Assembly: GCF_002741055.1 (NCBI RefSeq)
Contig: NZ_CP016809.1
Span: forward strand, 1,488,001-1,552,000
Origin: Paenibacillus ihbetae
GTDB lineage: Bacteria > Bacillota > Bacilli > Paenibacillales > Paenibacillaceae
Reading direction: 5' to 3'
Length of the DNA stretch: 64,000 bases
Shown piece by piece: positions 44,831 to 54,394 of the stretch. The translations under genes and the position numbers were made by a program. The stretch's first letter is position 1. Every line of letters begins with the position of its first letter. The notes beneath the pieces were generated by a model, which saw only the letters and a program-made list of their open reading frames with translations, made no database searches and had not been told where the DNA came from.

Positions 44831-46138
44831 CTATTGTTCGCGTCTAAGCCGCTGGTTGTGGGCGATCTTCGCCTCATTCCCTTGCTCCGTCGCCTGGTAG
44901 AACACCCGATTGGACAGCTCCTTCGGCAAATACTCCTGCTTCACGTAATGCCCCGGGTAATCATGCGGGTATTTGTATCCGACATGTCCGAGCTTGATGG
45001 CTCCCTGGTAATGCGCGTCCCGCAAATGCAGCGGAACCTCCGCCGATTTCACCTCGTCCATGGCCGCCATGGCGCGAGATATCGCCTCCACGACCGCATT
45101 GGACTTCGGACTCTCTACCGCGAACAATATCGCCTGGACAACGTTCAGCTTCGCTTCCGGCCAGCCGTTGTTCCGGTAAGCCTCCAAGGCGCTGACCGCC
45201 TGGACCATCGCCTGCGGATTGGCAAGGCCGATATCCTCGCTGCTTGCGGCAATGAGCCGCCGGATGAACACCATCGGGTCCATCCCCAGCTTTTCGACCG
45301 CGTACAGGAACCAGAACACCGCCGCATCGCTCGAGCCACGAATGCTCTTATGGAAAGCGGACAGAACGTCGTACTGCGTGGATTCATCCGCCTTCACGAG
45401 CGGCTTGCGGATCGACTCCTCGGCCACATCAAGCGTAATATGAACGGCGCCGCTTTCATCCGGGGGCGTAGTCATAGCGGCTAGTTCGAGGGCGTTCAAG
45501 GCACGGCGGATGTCGCCGTTAGCCATCGTTGCGATATGCTCCAGCGCCTCGTCATCTGCTTTCAAATCCATATAGCCAAGTCCCTTGTCGGAATCGGTCA
45601 GCGCGCGCCGCATCGCAATCAGCGAATGCTCCTTGGTCAAAGACTGCAATTGAAACAACGTGGACCGGCTCATCAAGGCCCCGTTCACGTAATGAAAAGG
45701 GTTTTCCGTTGTCGCTCCGATGAAGATGATGGTCCCGTTCTCAACCGCCGGCAGCAGCGCATCCTGCCTCGAACTATTGAATCGGTGGACCTCGTCCAGA
45801 AACAAAATCGTTTTCGTTCCGTACAGGCTGCGGTTGCTCTGAGCCTGGTCAATGACTTCCCGCACATCTTTAACCGAAGCCTCTACCGCATTAAGCCGGA
45901 CAAAATGGCCTTGGGTCTGCTGTGAAATAATATGCGCGAGCGTCGTTTTGCCGCATCCGGGAGGACCGTACAGCAAAATAGAGGACACCTGATCCGCTTC
46001 GATGGCTCGGCGGAGCAGCTTCCCCGGTCCGATAATATGCTCTTGTCCTATATATTCATCCAGCGAAACCGGCCGCATCCGGTCGGCCAGCAGCCTGGAA
46101 TCCCGGTCGGCTTCCCGTCCGTAACTGAATAAGTCCAT
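44831..46138 (-). CDS. rarA: Replication-associated recombination protein A (AAA+ ATPase)
   Basis: RarA/MgsA acts at stalled replication forks. The 435-aa protein has Walker A LLYGPPGCGKTTLAHI, Walker B TILFLDEVHRFN, sensor 1 FIGATTENP, and a C-terminal oligomerisation domain. The latter ends in VGYKYPHDYPGHYVKQEYLP. Its start is preceded by AAGGA. The gene sits in the conserved block near tcdA, as in B. subtilis (YrvN). Confidence 0.96.
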   Translation of the reverse strand: MDLFSYGREADRDSRLLADRMRPVSLDEYIGQEHIIGPGKLLRRAIEADQVSSILLYGPPGCGKTTLAHIISQQTQGHFVRLNAVEASVKDVREVIDQAQSNRSLYGTKTILFLDEVHRFNSSRQDALLPAVENGTIIFIGATTENPFHYVNGALMSRSTLFQLQSLTKEHSLIAMRRALTDSDKGLGYMDLKADDEALEHIATMANGDIRRALNALELAAMTTPPDESGAVHITLDVAEESIRKPLVKADESTQYDVLSAFHKSIRGSSDAAVFWFLYAVEKLGMDPMVFIRRLIAASSEDIGLANPQAMVQAVSALEAYRNNGWPEAKLNVVQAILFAVESPKSNAVVEAISRAMAAMDEVKSAEVPLHLRDAHYQGAIKLGHVGYKYPHDYPGHYVKQEYLPKELSNRVFYQATEQGNEAKIAHNQRLRREQ

Positions 46139-46631
46139 GTGCTACACTTCCTTGTCTGTAGATCAATCGTCGGCCAACCCTGGCCCTTAAAATCCATCAC
46201 CCTCTATCATATCATATCCGCAGCGGGCTTGCCCGTACTGCCCGAGCGTTGAACGGCCGCGGTTCGCTCCTCTCACTCCCGGGAGATCTATGCCGGCGGT
46301 CGTCCCCCTAATCCCGATAGACCATCGGTGGCGCTTCACGCTCCTCACTCCCGAGAGATGGTCGGCGGCGGTTCGTTCCCTAATCCCGGTAGATCGTCGG
46401 TGGCGCTTCATTCTCCGCACTCCCGAGAGATGGCCGGCAGCGGTTATTCTCCTCATTTTCCCAAGAGATTTGGCCGGCGGTTCGCTCTTCACGATTCTCA
46501 TCGGAGACAACGTCGGAGCCTGCGATTGTAATATCCATCCTAACGTCTTTAAATTATCCTAAACTTTCTTCTAACTGTGAGCGTTAAATAAGTATATAGA
46601 TGCCATTATTAAGTGGAGAGGGGAAGCAGGC
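46139..46631. other. Intergenic region between rarA and the small membrane protein genes
   Basis: No gene is supported. It is mostly a repeat array (46255-46500). 46560-46620 should contain the promoter of the plus-strand genes. An open minus-strand frame through the array encodes only repeats and has no ribosome binding site. Confidence 0.5.
46255..46500. repeat. GC-rich array of about 35-bp half-units
   Basis: A unit of about 33-37 bp, roughly CACTCCCGAGAGATGGTCGG followed by CGGCGGTTCGTTCC, recurs about seven times: for example TCCCGGGAGATCTATGCCGG, TCCCGATAGACCATCGGTGG, TCCCGAGAGATGGTCGGCGG, TCCCGGTAGATCGTCGGTGG and TCCCGAGAGATGGCCGGCAG. A weaker TCCCAAGAGATTTGGCCGGC copy closes the array. 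Pairs alternate as about 70-bp higher-order units. Confidence 0.85.
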
Positions 46632-46907
46632 ATGAAGATTCAGAACGCCAGACGGAAAATGGTTCATGCGGCCGTCGGAATCGGAACGAGCCTGCTCATC
46701 ATGTGCATTCTTGCCCAGCACAATCAAGTGCTCTTCGAAATCTATGAGCCTGAGGCTCTGACCGAGCACATCCTGGCCGTTAGGATGATGGATATCTTGC
46801 TTACGCTCCAGCTTTTGTGCTCCCTTGCCGTTTTAACCCGCTCTGCATTTCGGGTATGGGAACACAAACAGGAAATCCGCCGGGACGAGGGCGAGTTCTA
46901 CCGGTAA
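46632..46907 (+). CDS. Hypothetical two-helix membrane protein
   Basis: A 91-aa protein with two hydrophobic helices, AAVGIGTSLLIMCILAQHN and DILLTLQLLCSLAVLTR, and a charged C-terminus (RVWEHKQEIRRDEGEFYR). The ATG lies 8 nt after GGGG in AGAGGGGAAGC. It is followed 26 nt later by a second tiny membrane protein gene, suggesting an operon. I recognise no family. Confidence 0.7.
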   Translation: MKIQNARRKMVHAAVGIGTSLLIMCILAQHNQVLFEIYEPEALTEHILAVRMMDILLTLQLLCSLAVLTRSAFRVWEHKQEIRRDEGEFYR

Positions 46908-46933
46908 TCTGATCATGATCGACGGAGGTTGTT

Positions 46934-47059
46934 ATGAAAAGAAATAGAATGCGAGCTGCGATCCTCTCGGGGGTGCTGCTGGCAGCGGCTTCGCTGATCG
47001 TATGGACGCTGCTTCGGTATATCGACCATCTGGGGGAATCGTACCGGATGCTGGGTTAG
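46934..47059 (+). CDS. Hypothetical 41-residue membrane protein
   Basis: A very short frame with a good ribosome binding site: GGAGG ends 5 nt before ATG. It reads MKRNRMRAAILSGVLLAAAS and continues LIVWTLLRYIDHLGESYRML. Four basic residues precede one hydrophobic helix of about 20 residues. It directly follows the 91-aa membrane protein gene, 26 nt away, so the two may be made together. A tandem repeat array begins soon after its stop. Confidence 0.6.
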   Translation: MKRNRMRAAILSGVLLAAASLIVWTLLRYIDHLGESYRMLG

Positions 47060-47099
47060 ATTACTTATTCCTTGCGTTTAATTACGTGTATTGTATGTA

Positions 47100-47230
47100 T
47101 TGCACGTATTGCGTTTACACCATGTATTGCGTTTATAGCACGTATTGCGTTTATACCGGATTGCGTTTATACCGGATTGCGTTTATACCGGATTGCGTTT
47201 ATAGCACGTATTGCGTTTATACCATGGATT
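47100..47230. repeat. Mixed 16- and 18-bp tandem repeat array
   Basis: TTGCGTTTA recurs at 47109, 47127, 47145, 47161, 47177, 47193 and 47211, so the spacings are 18, 18, 16, 16, 16 and 18 bp. An outlying copy lies at 47072. The 16-bp units read ACCGGATTGCGTTTAT and the 18-bp units AGCACGTATTGCGTTTAT. Confidence 0.9.
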
Positions 47231-47270
47231 GCCCTGTATTGAATAGACAATGGACGAATTCCCCGCCGCG

Positions 47271-47324
47271 AAAAAAGCCCCTGAAGAAACGGTACATACA
47301 GCAACCGCTAACTTCAGGGGCTTT
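47271..47324. terminator. Terminator between helD and the small membrane genes
   Basis: AAAGCCCCTGAAG pairs with CTTCAGGGGCTTT around a loop of about 24 nt. On the minus strand it is followed by six T, suiting helD; on the plus strand only a short T-run follows. Confidence 0.75.
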
Positions 47325-47432
47325 CCCTGCTCTTCGCATTCATATCTCCACTCGTTGTCATTCCCTAACCAATCGGTCTACTCCCGGCCATGTATCCTTG
47401 TATCACGGGTTCACGCCTAAGTAACCCGGCGT

Positions 47433-49604
47433 TCACGGCCAGCCGATGGCCGTAATATCCGAGGCTTCCGCCGTCACGTAAGAAGGACGCGCTTCCCCGT
47501 GCAGCAGCCACAGCTCATGCAATGCCCGGGTACAGCCGACGTACATCAGCTTGGCATCCCAAGCTTTTTCCGCGTAATGTCCCGCATCTGCATCCGCAAC
47601 GATGACTGCATCGAATTCAAGGCCTTTGGACAAATAGACCGGCAGCACCGAGTATCCGCCCTGATACGTACCTTCGCTGCCGTCGATCAGGTTCAGCTCC
47701 GGCCATGCCGCACGCAGCTCTACGTGAAGCTCTTCCGCCTCGCGCAGCGTCCGCGTCAGAATCGCGACCGTACGATAATCCTTCGCGATCAGAGACTCCA
47801 TCGCCCGCTTTAGGTCCTTCGTCCTTGAGCTGCCGGAACCGTATGGGATCAGGCGCACCGCATCCCCGCTCCGGAATACCGGAACCGCAAGCAGCTCGCT
47901 GCCGACACCCTTTTCCAAAATACCGTTCGCAAATTCAATAATCTCCATCGTCGACCGGTAGCTGCGCGTCAGGGCAAAATAAGCGGTCTCCTCTTCCTTG
48001 AATAAAGAGCTCATTTCCTCCCAGGCATGGACGCCGCGATAGGCATGAATGCCCTGGGACAGATCGCCGAGGATCGTGAAGGAATGTCCCCTGACGAACA
48101 GATCCAGTACGGCCACCTGAAACGGGGAGAAATCCTGCGCCTCGTCGATGACGATATGGTCGAACCGCTGTTCGCCCGTTATATCATGAAGCAGGCAGTG
48201 GAAATACAACAGCGCCGGCAGATCCTCTTCCCGAACGATATTCTGCTTCAGATCCTTCCGCGTTGCCTTGAGCACATCGGCCGGAATTTCTCCGGCCAGC
48301 TCCTCGACCCATGCCCCAGCTGCCTTCGATGCCCCGAACAGCTGTTTATACAGGGCGAGCGGCTCGAATTTCGGCCATCGGTTTGCGTACGCTTTTTCCC
48401 GCTGGGCCGCTTTCTTCTTCCGTTCCTTCATCACCGCCCCGGATGGCGATTTCTTCAGCTCCATTTCGATCCAGCGATGCAGCCGGGCAAGCAGCCGTTC
48501 CTTCCGCTTGGCAAGCGGATAGGGCTTATACTCCTGCTCGAACCACTCGGCGATCGCCTCCCGTTTCAGGACGGCCCCGTCCCAAGGGATGAAATCCTCA
48601 TCCGGAAGCGCATTCTCCTCCATCCGCTCGACAAAGCGGCGGATCAGCCCCATAAGGCGCAATGAGCCCTTGTAGCGGCCGCTGACCTCATCGTTAATAT
48701 CCGGCGTCCCGCGCCCCGGCTCAATTTCGAACCACCGATGAAGCGTCTGCGCATGATCACCCGAGAACAGCTCGATTCCAAGCAGCTCCGCTGCCCAGTC
48801 GCCGAAGGTTCGCTGCTGGATATCGCCAACCCCCAGCTCCGGCAGCACGTCGGATATGTAGTCCAGAAACATCAGGTTCGGTGCAAAAATAATCATCTTT
48901 TCGGCATGGACCTGCTCCTTGTACTGATACAGCAAATAAGCAAGCCGGTGAAGCGCTACCGTGGTTTTTCCGCTCCCTGCAACCCCTTGGATGATCAGCG
49001 CCGTGTTTTTCGCCGCCCGAATAATCTTGTCCTGCTCGGCCTGAATCGTCGAGACGATATCCCGCAGGCGGTTGTCCTTGTTCTCTCCAAGGCGGTAGAC
49101 CAGAAACTCGTCGTTCACGGCCGGACCGCCGCTCTCGCGATTATACGTATCCGATACCCGCTCCAAAATCTGTTTCCGGATGACGACATTGCGCTTGAGA
49201 TATACCAGCCCTTCAATCAAACCCTCCGGCGCCTCGAAGGATGCAGGCTCCGTGCCGCCCGTAAACGAATAAAACAGGCTTGCGACAGGTGCGCGCCAAT
49301 CGATCACCATCGGATGATCCCCAGCCTCTTCCTTATCGAAGCCTACCTTCCCGATATACAGCGGTTTCTTCTCTCCGGTTCCGTTCTCCTGAAAATCCAG
49401 CCTCCCGAAGTATGGCTCGGGCAGACTCTTGGCCAGCGCCTGCCGCTTCTCTTCCCTCCCGGCCTCGAGCACCTGCTCCGTAAAATCATGTCCGGTATAC
49501 ACCGGGATGCTGCGCAGCCGTTCAAGCTGCCGGTCGATCTCGACGATCACCTCGCGAAGCCTTGACTCCTCTTCTTGATAGGCACTTTGAAAAGATTGTG
49601 ACAC
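47433..49604 (-). CDS. helD: HelD-type UvrD-like helicase (RNA polymerase recycling)
   Basis: HelD is a superfamily 1 ATPase that binds RNA polymerase and removes it from stalled or terminated complexes. The 723-aa protein begins with a coiled-coil-rich N-terminus (QSAYQEEESRLREVIVEIDR). Walker A is IIQGVAGSGKTTVALHRL, Walker B VIDEAQDFSPFQ, and helicase motif III LGDLSQGIHAYRG. Later motifs are TRSYRSTMEI and LSKGLEFDAVIV. The GTG start at 49604 is 9 nt after GGAGG. It stands alone with its own terminator and is not part of the conserved yrv order. Confidence 0.92.
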   Translation of the reverse strand: MSQSFQSAYQEEESRLREVIVEIDRQLERLRSIPVYTGHDFTEQVLEAGREEKRQALAKSLPEPYFGRLDFQENGTGEKKPLYIGKVGFDKEEAGDHPMVIDWRAPVASLFYSFTGGTEPASFEAPEGLIEGLVYLKRNVVIRKQILERVSDTYNRESGGPAVNDEFLVYRLGENKDNRLRDIVSTIQAEQDKIIRAAKNTALIIQGVAGSGKTTVALHRLAYLLYQYKEQVHAEKMIIFAPNLMFLDYISDVLPELGVGDIQQRTFGDWAAELLGIELFSGDHAQTLHRWFEIEPGRGTPDINDEVSGRYKGSLRLMGLIRRFVERMEENALPDEDFIPWDGAVLKREAIAEWFEQEYKPYPLAKRKERLLARLHRWIEMELKKSPSGAVMKERKKKAAQREKAYANRWPKFEPLALYKQLFGASKAAGAWVEELAGEIPADVLKATRKDLKQNIVREEDLPALLYFHCLLHDITGEQRFDHIVIDEAQDFSPFQVAVLDLFVRGHSFTILGDLSQGIHAYRGVHAWEEMSSLFKEEETAYFALTRSYRSTMEIIEFANGILEKGVGSELLAVPVFRSGDAVRLIPYGSGSSRTKDLKRAMESLIAKDYRTVAILTRTLREAEELHVELRAAWPELNLIDGSEGTYQGGYSVLPVYLSKGLEFDAVIVADADAGHYAEKAWDAKLMYVGCTRALHELWLLHGEARPSYVTAEASDITAIGWP

Positions 49605-49780
49605 TTTCAGTTACCTCCTAAGAAATCTAATTTTTTCGCATCGAAAAGCCTGGCTTTAGCGAGCCGTGACACAAAAAGGAGTTCTATTGTAACATACCTC
49701 CTGCCGTTATACCAGATCATACCGCTTACATTACACCCTGTTACGTGCTGCGTGATCCGGTCGACGAGATGGCGCTTGCC

Positions 49781-49816
49781 AAAAAAAAGCAGCATCCCGG
49801 CCATGGAATGCTGCTT
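49781..49816 (-). terminator. Terminator of tcdA
   Basis: GCAGCATTCC-GGCC pairs with GGCC-GGGATGCTGC-type arms. On the minus strand it is followed by eight T, about 25 nt after the tcdA stop. Confidence 0.85.
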
Positions 49817-49837
49817 TTGCCTGATCTATTTTTACGG

Positions 49838-50593
49838 TTATACGGTGACGCCGCCCTTTTCCAGCAGCTCTCTTACGGTCACGCTGACCATGATGAGTCC
49901 GGCTACCGGCGGCACGAAAGCATTGCTTGCCGGCGGCTGCTTGGCCTTACGGATTTCCGGCGCATTCTCGGGAACGATCTTCTCCGTTACGTCTTTGCGG
50001 GGCTTCATCGGCTCTTCGAGCGAGAAGACGACCTTGACGCCTTTCTTGATGCCGTCCTTGCGCAGCTTGGTACGGACAACGCGCGCAATCGGATCCATCG
50101 AGGTTTTGGAGATGTCGGCCACCTGGAACTTGGTCGGATCCATTTTGTTGGCAGCCCCCATGCTCGAGATGATCGGAATACCGCGTTTCAGACATTCCTT
50201 GATCAGATGCACCTTGTAAATGATCGTGTCGGAGGCGTCGATCACATAATCGAGCTCATACTTGAACAGCTCTTCATAGGTCTCCTCCGTGTAGAACATG
50301 TTCAGCGCGATCGCTTCGCATTCCGGATTAATGAGCTTCACGCGCTCGACCATCAGATCCGCCTTCTTCTGACCGATGGTCGTCGTCAGGGCGTGGATCT
50401 GACGATTGATGTTCGTAATATCGACGACATCCTTATCGATCAGAATGATGCGGCCGACGCCGGTCCGGGCCAGGGCCTCTACCGCAATGGAGCCGACGCC
50501 TCCGATCCCGAGCACCGCGACCGTGCTGTTCTTCATGATCTCGAGGCCCTCAGGGCCAATGGCTAGTTCCGTCCGGGAAAATTGATGCAGCAT
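49838..50593 (-). CDS. tcdA: tRNA threonylcarbamoyladenosine dehydratase
   Basis: E1-like enzyme of the ThiF/MoeB family that cyclises t6A37 of tRNA to ct6A. The 251-aa protein has the ATP-binding VLGIGGVGSIAVEALARTGV and the DxNxxRQ-type DITNINRQIHA. DASDTIIYKVHLIKECL and the C-terminal VPPVAGLIMVSVTVREL follow. It ends near a terminator and begins 36 nt after aspS. In B. subtilis (yrvM) it is also next to aspS. Confidence 0.93.
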   Translation of the reverse strand: MLHQFSRTELAIGPEGLEIMKNSTVAVLGIGGVGSIAVEALARTGVGRIILIDKDVVDITNINRQIHALTTTIGQKKADLMVERVKLINPECEAIALNMFYTEETYEELFKYELDYVIDASDTIIYKVHLIKECLKRGIPIISSMGAANKMDPTKFQVADISKTSMDPIARVVRTKLRKDGIKKGVKVVFSLEEPMKPRKDVTEKIVPENAPEIRKAKQPPASNAFVPPVAGLIMVSVTVRELLEKGGVTV

Positions 50594-50629
50594 AATCTAT
50601 GCAAATCCTCCTTTATCGAGACAGACGGC

Positions 50630-52411
50630 TTACTTCTCGTCGCCCGGCTTCTTGGCCAGCTTGATATGCAGCTGCTCCAGCTGTCCGCCGTCCACTTGGG
50701 AAGGAGCGTCCATGAGCAGATCCGTTGCGCTTGCCGTCTTAGGAAACGCGATCGTTTCCCGCAGGTTGTTGCGGCCCGCCAGCAGCATTACAAGACGGTC
50801 GAAGCCAAAGGCGATCCCGCCGTGCGGAGGCGTACCATACTCGAACGCATCAAGCAGGAAGCCGAATTTCTCATGCGCCTCTTCTGGCGAAAGGCCCAGC
50901 GCAGCGAACATTTTTTCTTGAATTTCGCGCTTGTAGATCCGCATCGAACCACCGCCGACTTCATAGCCGTTCAGCACCAGGTCGTACGCTTGAGCGCGCA
51001 CGGCAAGCGGATCCGTGTCCATCAGCTCCAGATCCTCGTCCTTCGGACGGGTGAACGGATGGTGCTCGGCTACATAACGCTTCGCCTCTTCGTCATAGCT
51101 GAGCAGCGGGAAGTCAAGCACCCATGCAAACTTGTATTCGTTGTCGTTAATGAGACCGAGCTGACGTCCGATTTTCAGACGGAGGGCGCCCAGCACATCA
51201 GCTACAACCTTCTTGTTGTCGGCGGAGAACAGCAGCAGGTCGCCTTCCTCGGCGCCGGTGCGCTCGCGTACCGCTTCGATCTCCTGCTCCGTAAAGAATT
51301 TCACGATCGGCCCCTTGAATTCGCCTTCCTTCACTTGGATCCAGGCCAGACCTTTCGCGCCATAACGAGCCGCATACGGTCCCAGGTCGTCAATCTCTTT
51401 ACGAGTCCAGGTGCCGCAGCCTTTCGCGTTCAAGCACTTCACTTCGCCGCCTTTTTCAATGACGGAGGAGAATACTTTTACGCCGCTGTTTGCTACGATG
51501 TCGTTCATCTCAATTAATTCGAGCCCGAACCGAAGGTCTGGCTTATCGGAGCCGTACTTGCCCATCGCTTCGGCATAGCTGATGCGCTGGAACGGAGTCG
51601 CAAGCTCTACGCCGATCGTTTCCTTGAACAATTTCACCATGAGCTGCTCCATCATATTCAAGAGATCGTCGCGCTCCATGAATGACGTTTCGATGTCGAC
51701 CTGAGTGAACTCCGGCTGGCGGTCCGCCCGCAGGTCCTCGTCCCGGAAGCAGCGCGCGATCTGGTAATAACGCTCGACGCCGCTGACCATCAGCAGCTGC
51801 TTGTAGATTTGCGGAGATTGCGGCAGCGCGAAGAATTCGCCTGCATGTACGCGGCTCGGCACGAGGTAATCACGCGCGCCTTCCGGCGTGCTCTTGGTCA
51901 GGATCGGCGTCTCTACATCGACGAAGCCCTCGCCGTCAAGGAAATCGCGGAATACTTTGGCCGCTTTGGAGCGGAGCATGAGCGTCTTCTGCATTTCCGG
52001 ACGACGCAGGTCCAGGTAACGGTATTTCAGGCGCAGCTGCTCGTCAACCTCAACCCCGTCCTCGATGAAGAACGGCGGCGTCTTGGCAGCGTTCAGCACT
52101 TCGATTTCGGTCACTTGAACTTCGATCTCGCCGGTCGGCAGATTTGGATTGAACGTCTCGGGCGCGCGTTTAACGACTTTGCCGGATACGGCAATAACGT
52201 ATTCGCTGCGCACTTTGTCGGCAACCGCCAAAGCCTCGCCGGAGAAATCCGGATTGAATACGACCTGCATAATGCCGCTGCGGTCGCGAAGGTCGATGAA
52301 CAATACGCCCCCCAAGTCGCGGCGGGTCTGTACCCAGCCGTTCAGCGTTACGGTTTCTCCGATGTTCGCGGTCGTCAGCAGACCGCATTGATGTGTCCTT
52401 TTCATCTTCAT
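50630..52411 (-). CDS. aspS: Aspartyl-tRNA synthetase
   Basis: Class II synthetase that charges tRNA-Asp. The 593-aa protein has an N-terminal OB fold ([20 protein letters not shown]), motif 2 [22 protein letters not shown] and motif 3 [17 protein letters not shown] bacterial GAD insertion domain lies between. Start MKMKRTHQ lies 6 nt after AGGGG. It is the second gene of hisS-aspS, 41 nt after hisS, behind a T-box. Confidence 0.97.
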   Translation of the reverse strand: MKMKRTHQCGLLTTANIGETVTLNGWVQTRRDLGGVLFIDLRDRSGIMQVVFNPDFSGEALAVADKVRSEYVIAVSGKVVKRAPETFNPNLPTGEIEVQVTEIEVLNAAKTPPFFIEDGVEVDEQLRLKYRYLDLRRPEMQKTLMLRSKAAKVFRDFLDGEGFVDVETPILTKSTPEGARDYLVPSRVHAGEFFALPQSPQIYKQLLMVSGVERYYQIARCFRDEDLRADRQPEFTQVDIETSFMERDDLLNMMEQLMVKLFKETIGVELATPFQRISYAEAMGKYGSDKPDLRFGLELIEMNDIVANSGVKVFSSVIEKGGEVKCLNAKGCGTWTRKEIDDLGPYAARYGAKGLAWIQVKEGEFKGPIVKFFTEQEIEAVRERTGAEEGDLLLFSADNKKVVADVLGALRLKIGRQLGLINDNEYKFAWVLDFPLLSYDEEAKRYVAEHHPFTRPKDEDLELMDTDPLAVRAQAYDLVLNGYEVGGGSMRIYKREIQEKMFAALGLSPEEAHEKFGFLLDAFEYGTPPHGGIAFGFDRLVMLLAGRNNLRETIAFPKTASATDLLMDAPSQVDGGQLEQLHIKLAKKPGDEK

Positions 52412-52452
52412 ATCATTCCCCTTTAGTATAGTTAGCCGCTGATCGCGGGCGG

Positions 52453-53706
52453 TTAAACAAGTTCTTCAAACAGCTGTTCGAGCTTCACCGTGCGCTGCTC
52501 GCCGCTTTCCATGGATTTCAGCGCGATTTCCCCGCGGGCAAGCTCGTCATCCCCCAATATGGCGGTATAGCGGGCGTTCAGCCGATCGGCGGATTTCATT
52601 TGCGCCTTCATTTTCCGTCCGAGATAGTCCCGTTCCGCGGAAATGCCTCTGCCGCGCAGCTCGTAAATGATCTTCACGATTTCCCGCTCGGCTGCTTCCC
52701 CGAGGGCCACCAGGTACACATCCAGCGGTTTTACGCCCGACAGGTCTACGCTCTGGTGCTCCAGAATCAGCTGAATGCGCTCCAGCCCGATTCCGAAGCC
52801 GATGCCCGGCTGATCCGGTCCGCCGATCTGGTCCACCAATCCGTTAAAGCGTCCGCCTCCGCCGACCGTATCGATAGCGCCGATCCCCTGCGCCTTGAAT
52901 TCGAAGGCGGTATGCGTATAATAATCGAGGCCTCGAACCAGTCTCGGATTAATCTCGTACTCGATGTTCATCGCATCCAGATAGCTTTGCACCTTACCGA
53001 AGTGCAGGCTGCATTCCTCGTCCAAGCTATCCAGGATGGAAGGCGCGTCCGTGAACTTGTCCTGGTCCTTCTTGCAATCCAGCACGCGGAGCGGATTCCG
53101 TTCCATTCGGGATTGGCAGTCCGAACAAAGATTATCCTTCATCGGCTCCAGGTAAGCAAGCAGCCGGCTACGGTAAGCCGCCCGCACCTCCGGCGTACCG
53201 ACGGAGTTAATCTCCGCCTTCACGCCCTGAAGTCCAAGCTCCTTATAAAAGGTGTAGCCCAGCGCGATAACCTCCGCATCCACAGCCGGATCGGCCGTGC
53301 CGAACACTTCGACGCCGAACTGGTGGAACTGCCGGTATCTTCCGGCTTGGGGCCGCTCATAACGGAACATCGGCCCGATGTAATACAGCTTGGTAATATC
53401 GGGCTCGCCATAGAGCTTGTTCTGCACATAGGCCCGTACGACGCCCGCCGTTCCCTCCGGACGAAGGGTCATGCTGCGATCGCCTTTATCCTTGAAGGTA
53501 TACATTTCCTTCTCAACGATATCGGTTGTCTCTCCGACTCCGCGCTCGAATAATTCGGTCTGCTCGAAGATCGGCGTCCGGATCTCGCGGTAATTATATC
53601 TCCGGCACAAATCCCGGGCTTTCTCCTCGATCAGCTGCCATTTCTCAACCGTTCCCGGCAAAATATCCTGCGTGCCGGTCGGTTTCTCAAATTTTTCGTT
53701 TGCCAT
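52453..53706 (-). CDS. hisS: Histidyl-tRNA synthetase
   Basis: Class II synthetase that charges tRNA-His. The 417-aa protein has [17 protein letters not shown], motif 2 [20 protein letters not shown] and the His-binding [15 protein letters not shown], with [15 protein letters not shown] as motif 3. The ATG at 53706 is 7 nt after GGAGG; an ATG two codons upstream is only 1 nt away from it. It is first in hisS-aspS and is preceded by a T-box leader and a consensus promoter. Confidence 0.97.
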   Translation of the reverse strand: MANEKFEKPTGTQDILPGTVEKWQLIEEKARDLCRRYNYREIRTPIFEQTELFERGVGETTDIVEKEMYTFKDKGDRSMTLRPEGTAGVVRAYVQNKLYGEPDITKLYYIGPMFRYERPQAGRYRQFHQFGVEVFGTADPAVDAEVIALGYTFYKELGLQGVKAEINSVGTPEVRAAYRSRLLAYLEPMKDNLCSDCQSRMERNPLRVLDCKKDQDKFTDAPSILDSLDEECSLHFGKVQSYLDAMNIEYEINPRLVRGLDYYTHTAFEFKAQGIGAIDTVGGGGRFNGLVDQIGGPDQPGIGFGIGLERIQLILEHQSVDLSGVKPLDVYLVALGEAAEREIVKIIYELRGRGISAERDYLGRKMKAQMKSADRLNARYTAILGDDELARGEIALKSMESGEQRTVKLEQLFEELV

Positions 53707-53756
53707 CTTCATCCCTCCACATCCTACTGCTTTTGCCCAAACAATCGCTAGAAATT

Positions 53757-53800
53757 AAAAAATCCCCCGCCCCGCTGTCCATAAGACAACTGGGACGAGA
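53757..53800 (-). terminator. Intrinsic terminator of the hisS T-box
   Basis: On the minus strand GTCCCAGTTGTC pairs with GGACAGCGGGGC around TTAT, followed by a GC-rich run and then six T. Confidence 0.75.
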
Positions 53801-54115
53801 GATGTTCGTAAACGCAATCACCCGTGGTACCACCCACATTCCGGAACGGCCCGCACAAGCGTACATCATGTACTCCTATGCAATCCTGCATCCGCTTCAA
53901 CCGCGTAACGCCCGGCCGCGCAGAGCGGCTACTGTTCTTGCCACCGGGCTGCCGGTGCGAAGGTTCGCCGTCTGTTCTCGAGGAAGTCATTCGTCCATTC
54001 ATCAAGAGAATCCTTACAGCCAAAGGGATTCCTCTCTGTTCTTGTGGGGATGGAGTACTTGGTCCCGTCATCAAATCCGATATCATGTTATCAGTATACC
54101 CGAAACATTATATTT
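53757..54115 (-). ncRNA. T-box riboswitch leader of hisS-aspS
   Basis: The T-box core TGGGTGGTACCACGG is at 53836-53822 on the minus strand, followed by the terminator. Upstream stem I shows GGCTGTAAGGATTCTC and the AGTA motif. The specifier loop region reads GAATGGACGAATGACTTCC, which offers Asp GAC triplets (53995-53993 or 53988-53986) and no His CAC or CAT. The variable T in TGGT would pair with a discriminator A, not the G of tRNA-Asp, so the specificity call is unsettled. Confidence 0.85.
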
Positions 54116-54119
54116 TTAG

Positions 54120-54148
54120 ATTCTAATGAACCGCCGAGCTAAAGTCAA
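54120..54148 (-). promoter_or_regulatory. Sigma-A promoter of hisS-aspS
   Basis: On the minus strand TTGACT (54148-54143) and TAGAAT (54125-54120) are separated by exactly 17 bp. Transcription would begin near the 5' end of the T-box leader. Confidence 0.85.
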
Positions 54149-54177
54149 GCTGCTTTGTAGAAATAACCCGAAAAAAG

Positions 54178-54208
54178 AAAAAAACCTACAGGCCAAATGC
54201 CGTAGGTC
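54178..54208 (-). terminator. Terminator after the hypothetical gene at 54395
   Basis: ACCTAC-GGC pairs with GCC-GTAGGT around ATTTG. On the minus strand it is followed by seven T, about 185 nt after the stop codon. Confidence 0.75.
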
Positions 54209-54394
54209 CAAAACATATATTATATAAAAAAGGGGGTCATGCTGTTATTATAAGCATCTTATATTAAAGAAAGATTGAACAAACATTACAGTTATATTAC
54301 AAGCAGGAAAACGCTTTAAAATGATGTCGGGTCTCGTCATAATCTCAGATGGTCTTCCGCTCTCGGATCCGGACATTCCTGACCCGTCCCGTAA

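Larger units (their letters stand above)
47060..47432. other. Intergenic region between the small membrane genes and helD
   Basis: No gene is supported. It holds the 16/18-bp repeat array and a terminator, listed separately; 47325-47432 shows nothing recognisable. Confidence 0.5.

Noticed and set aside
46139..46254. 6S RNA, which can lie near rarA or tcdA in other bacteria.
   Set aside because: The aspS-tcdA gap is only 36 bp and no long bulged hairpin was seen upstream of rarA.
46187..46510. A 107-codon minus-strand frame with repeated Arg-rich peptides.
   Set aside because: It is produced by the repeat array and has no ribosome binding site or family match.
47002..47424. A 140-codon plus-strand frame rich in Tyr and Cys.
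   Set aside because: It runs through the 16/18-bp array and the terminator hairpin; composition is a by-product of the repeats.
53748..54126. Open frames on both strands upstream of hisS.
   Set aside because: They overlie the T-box leader and promoter, which explain the conserved sequence.
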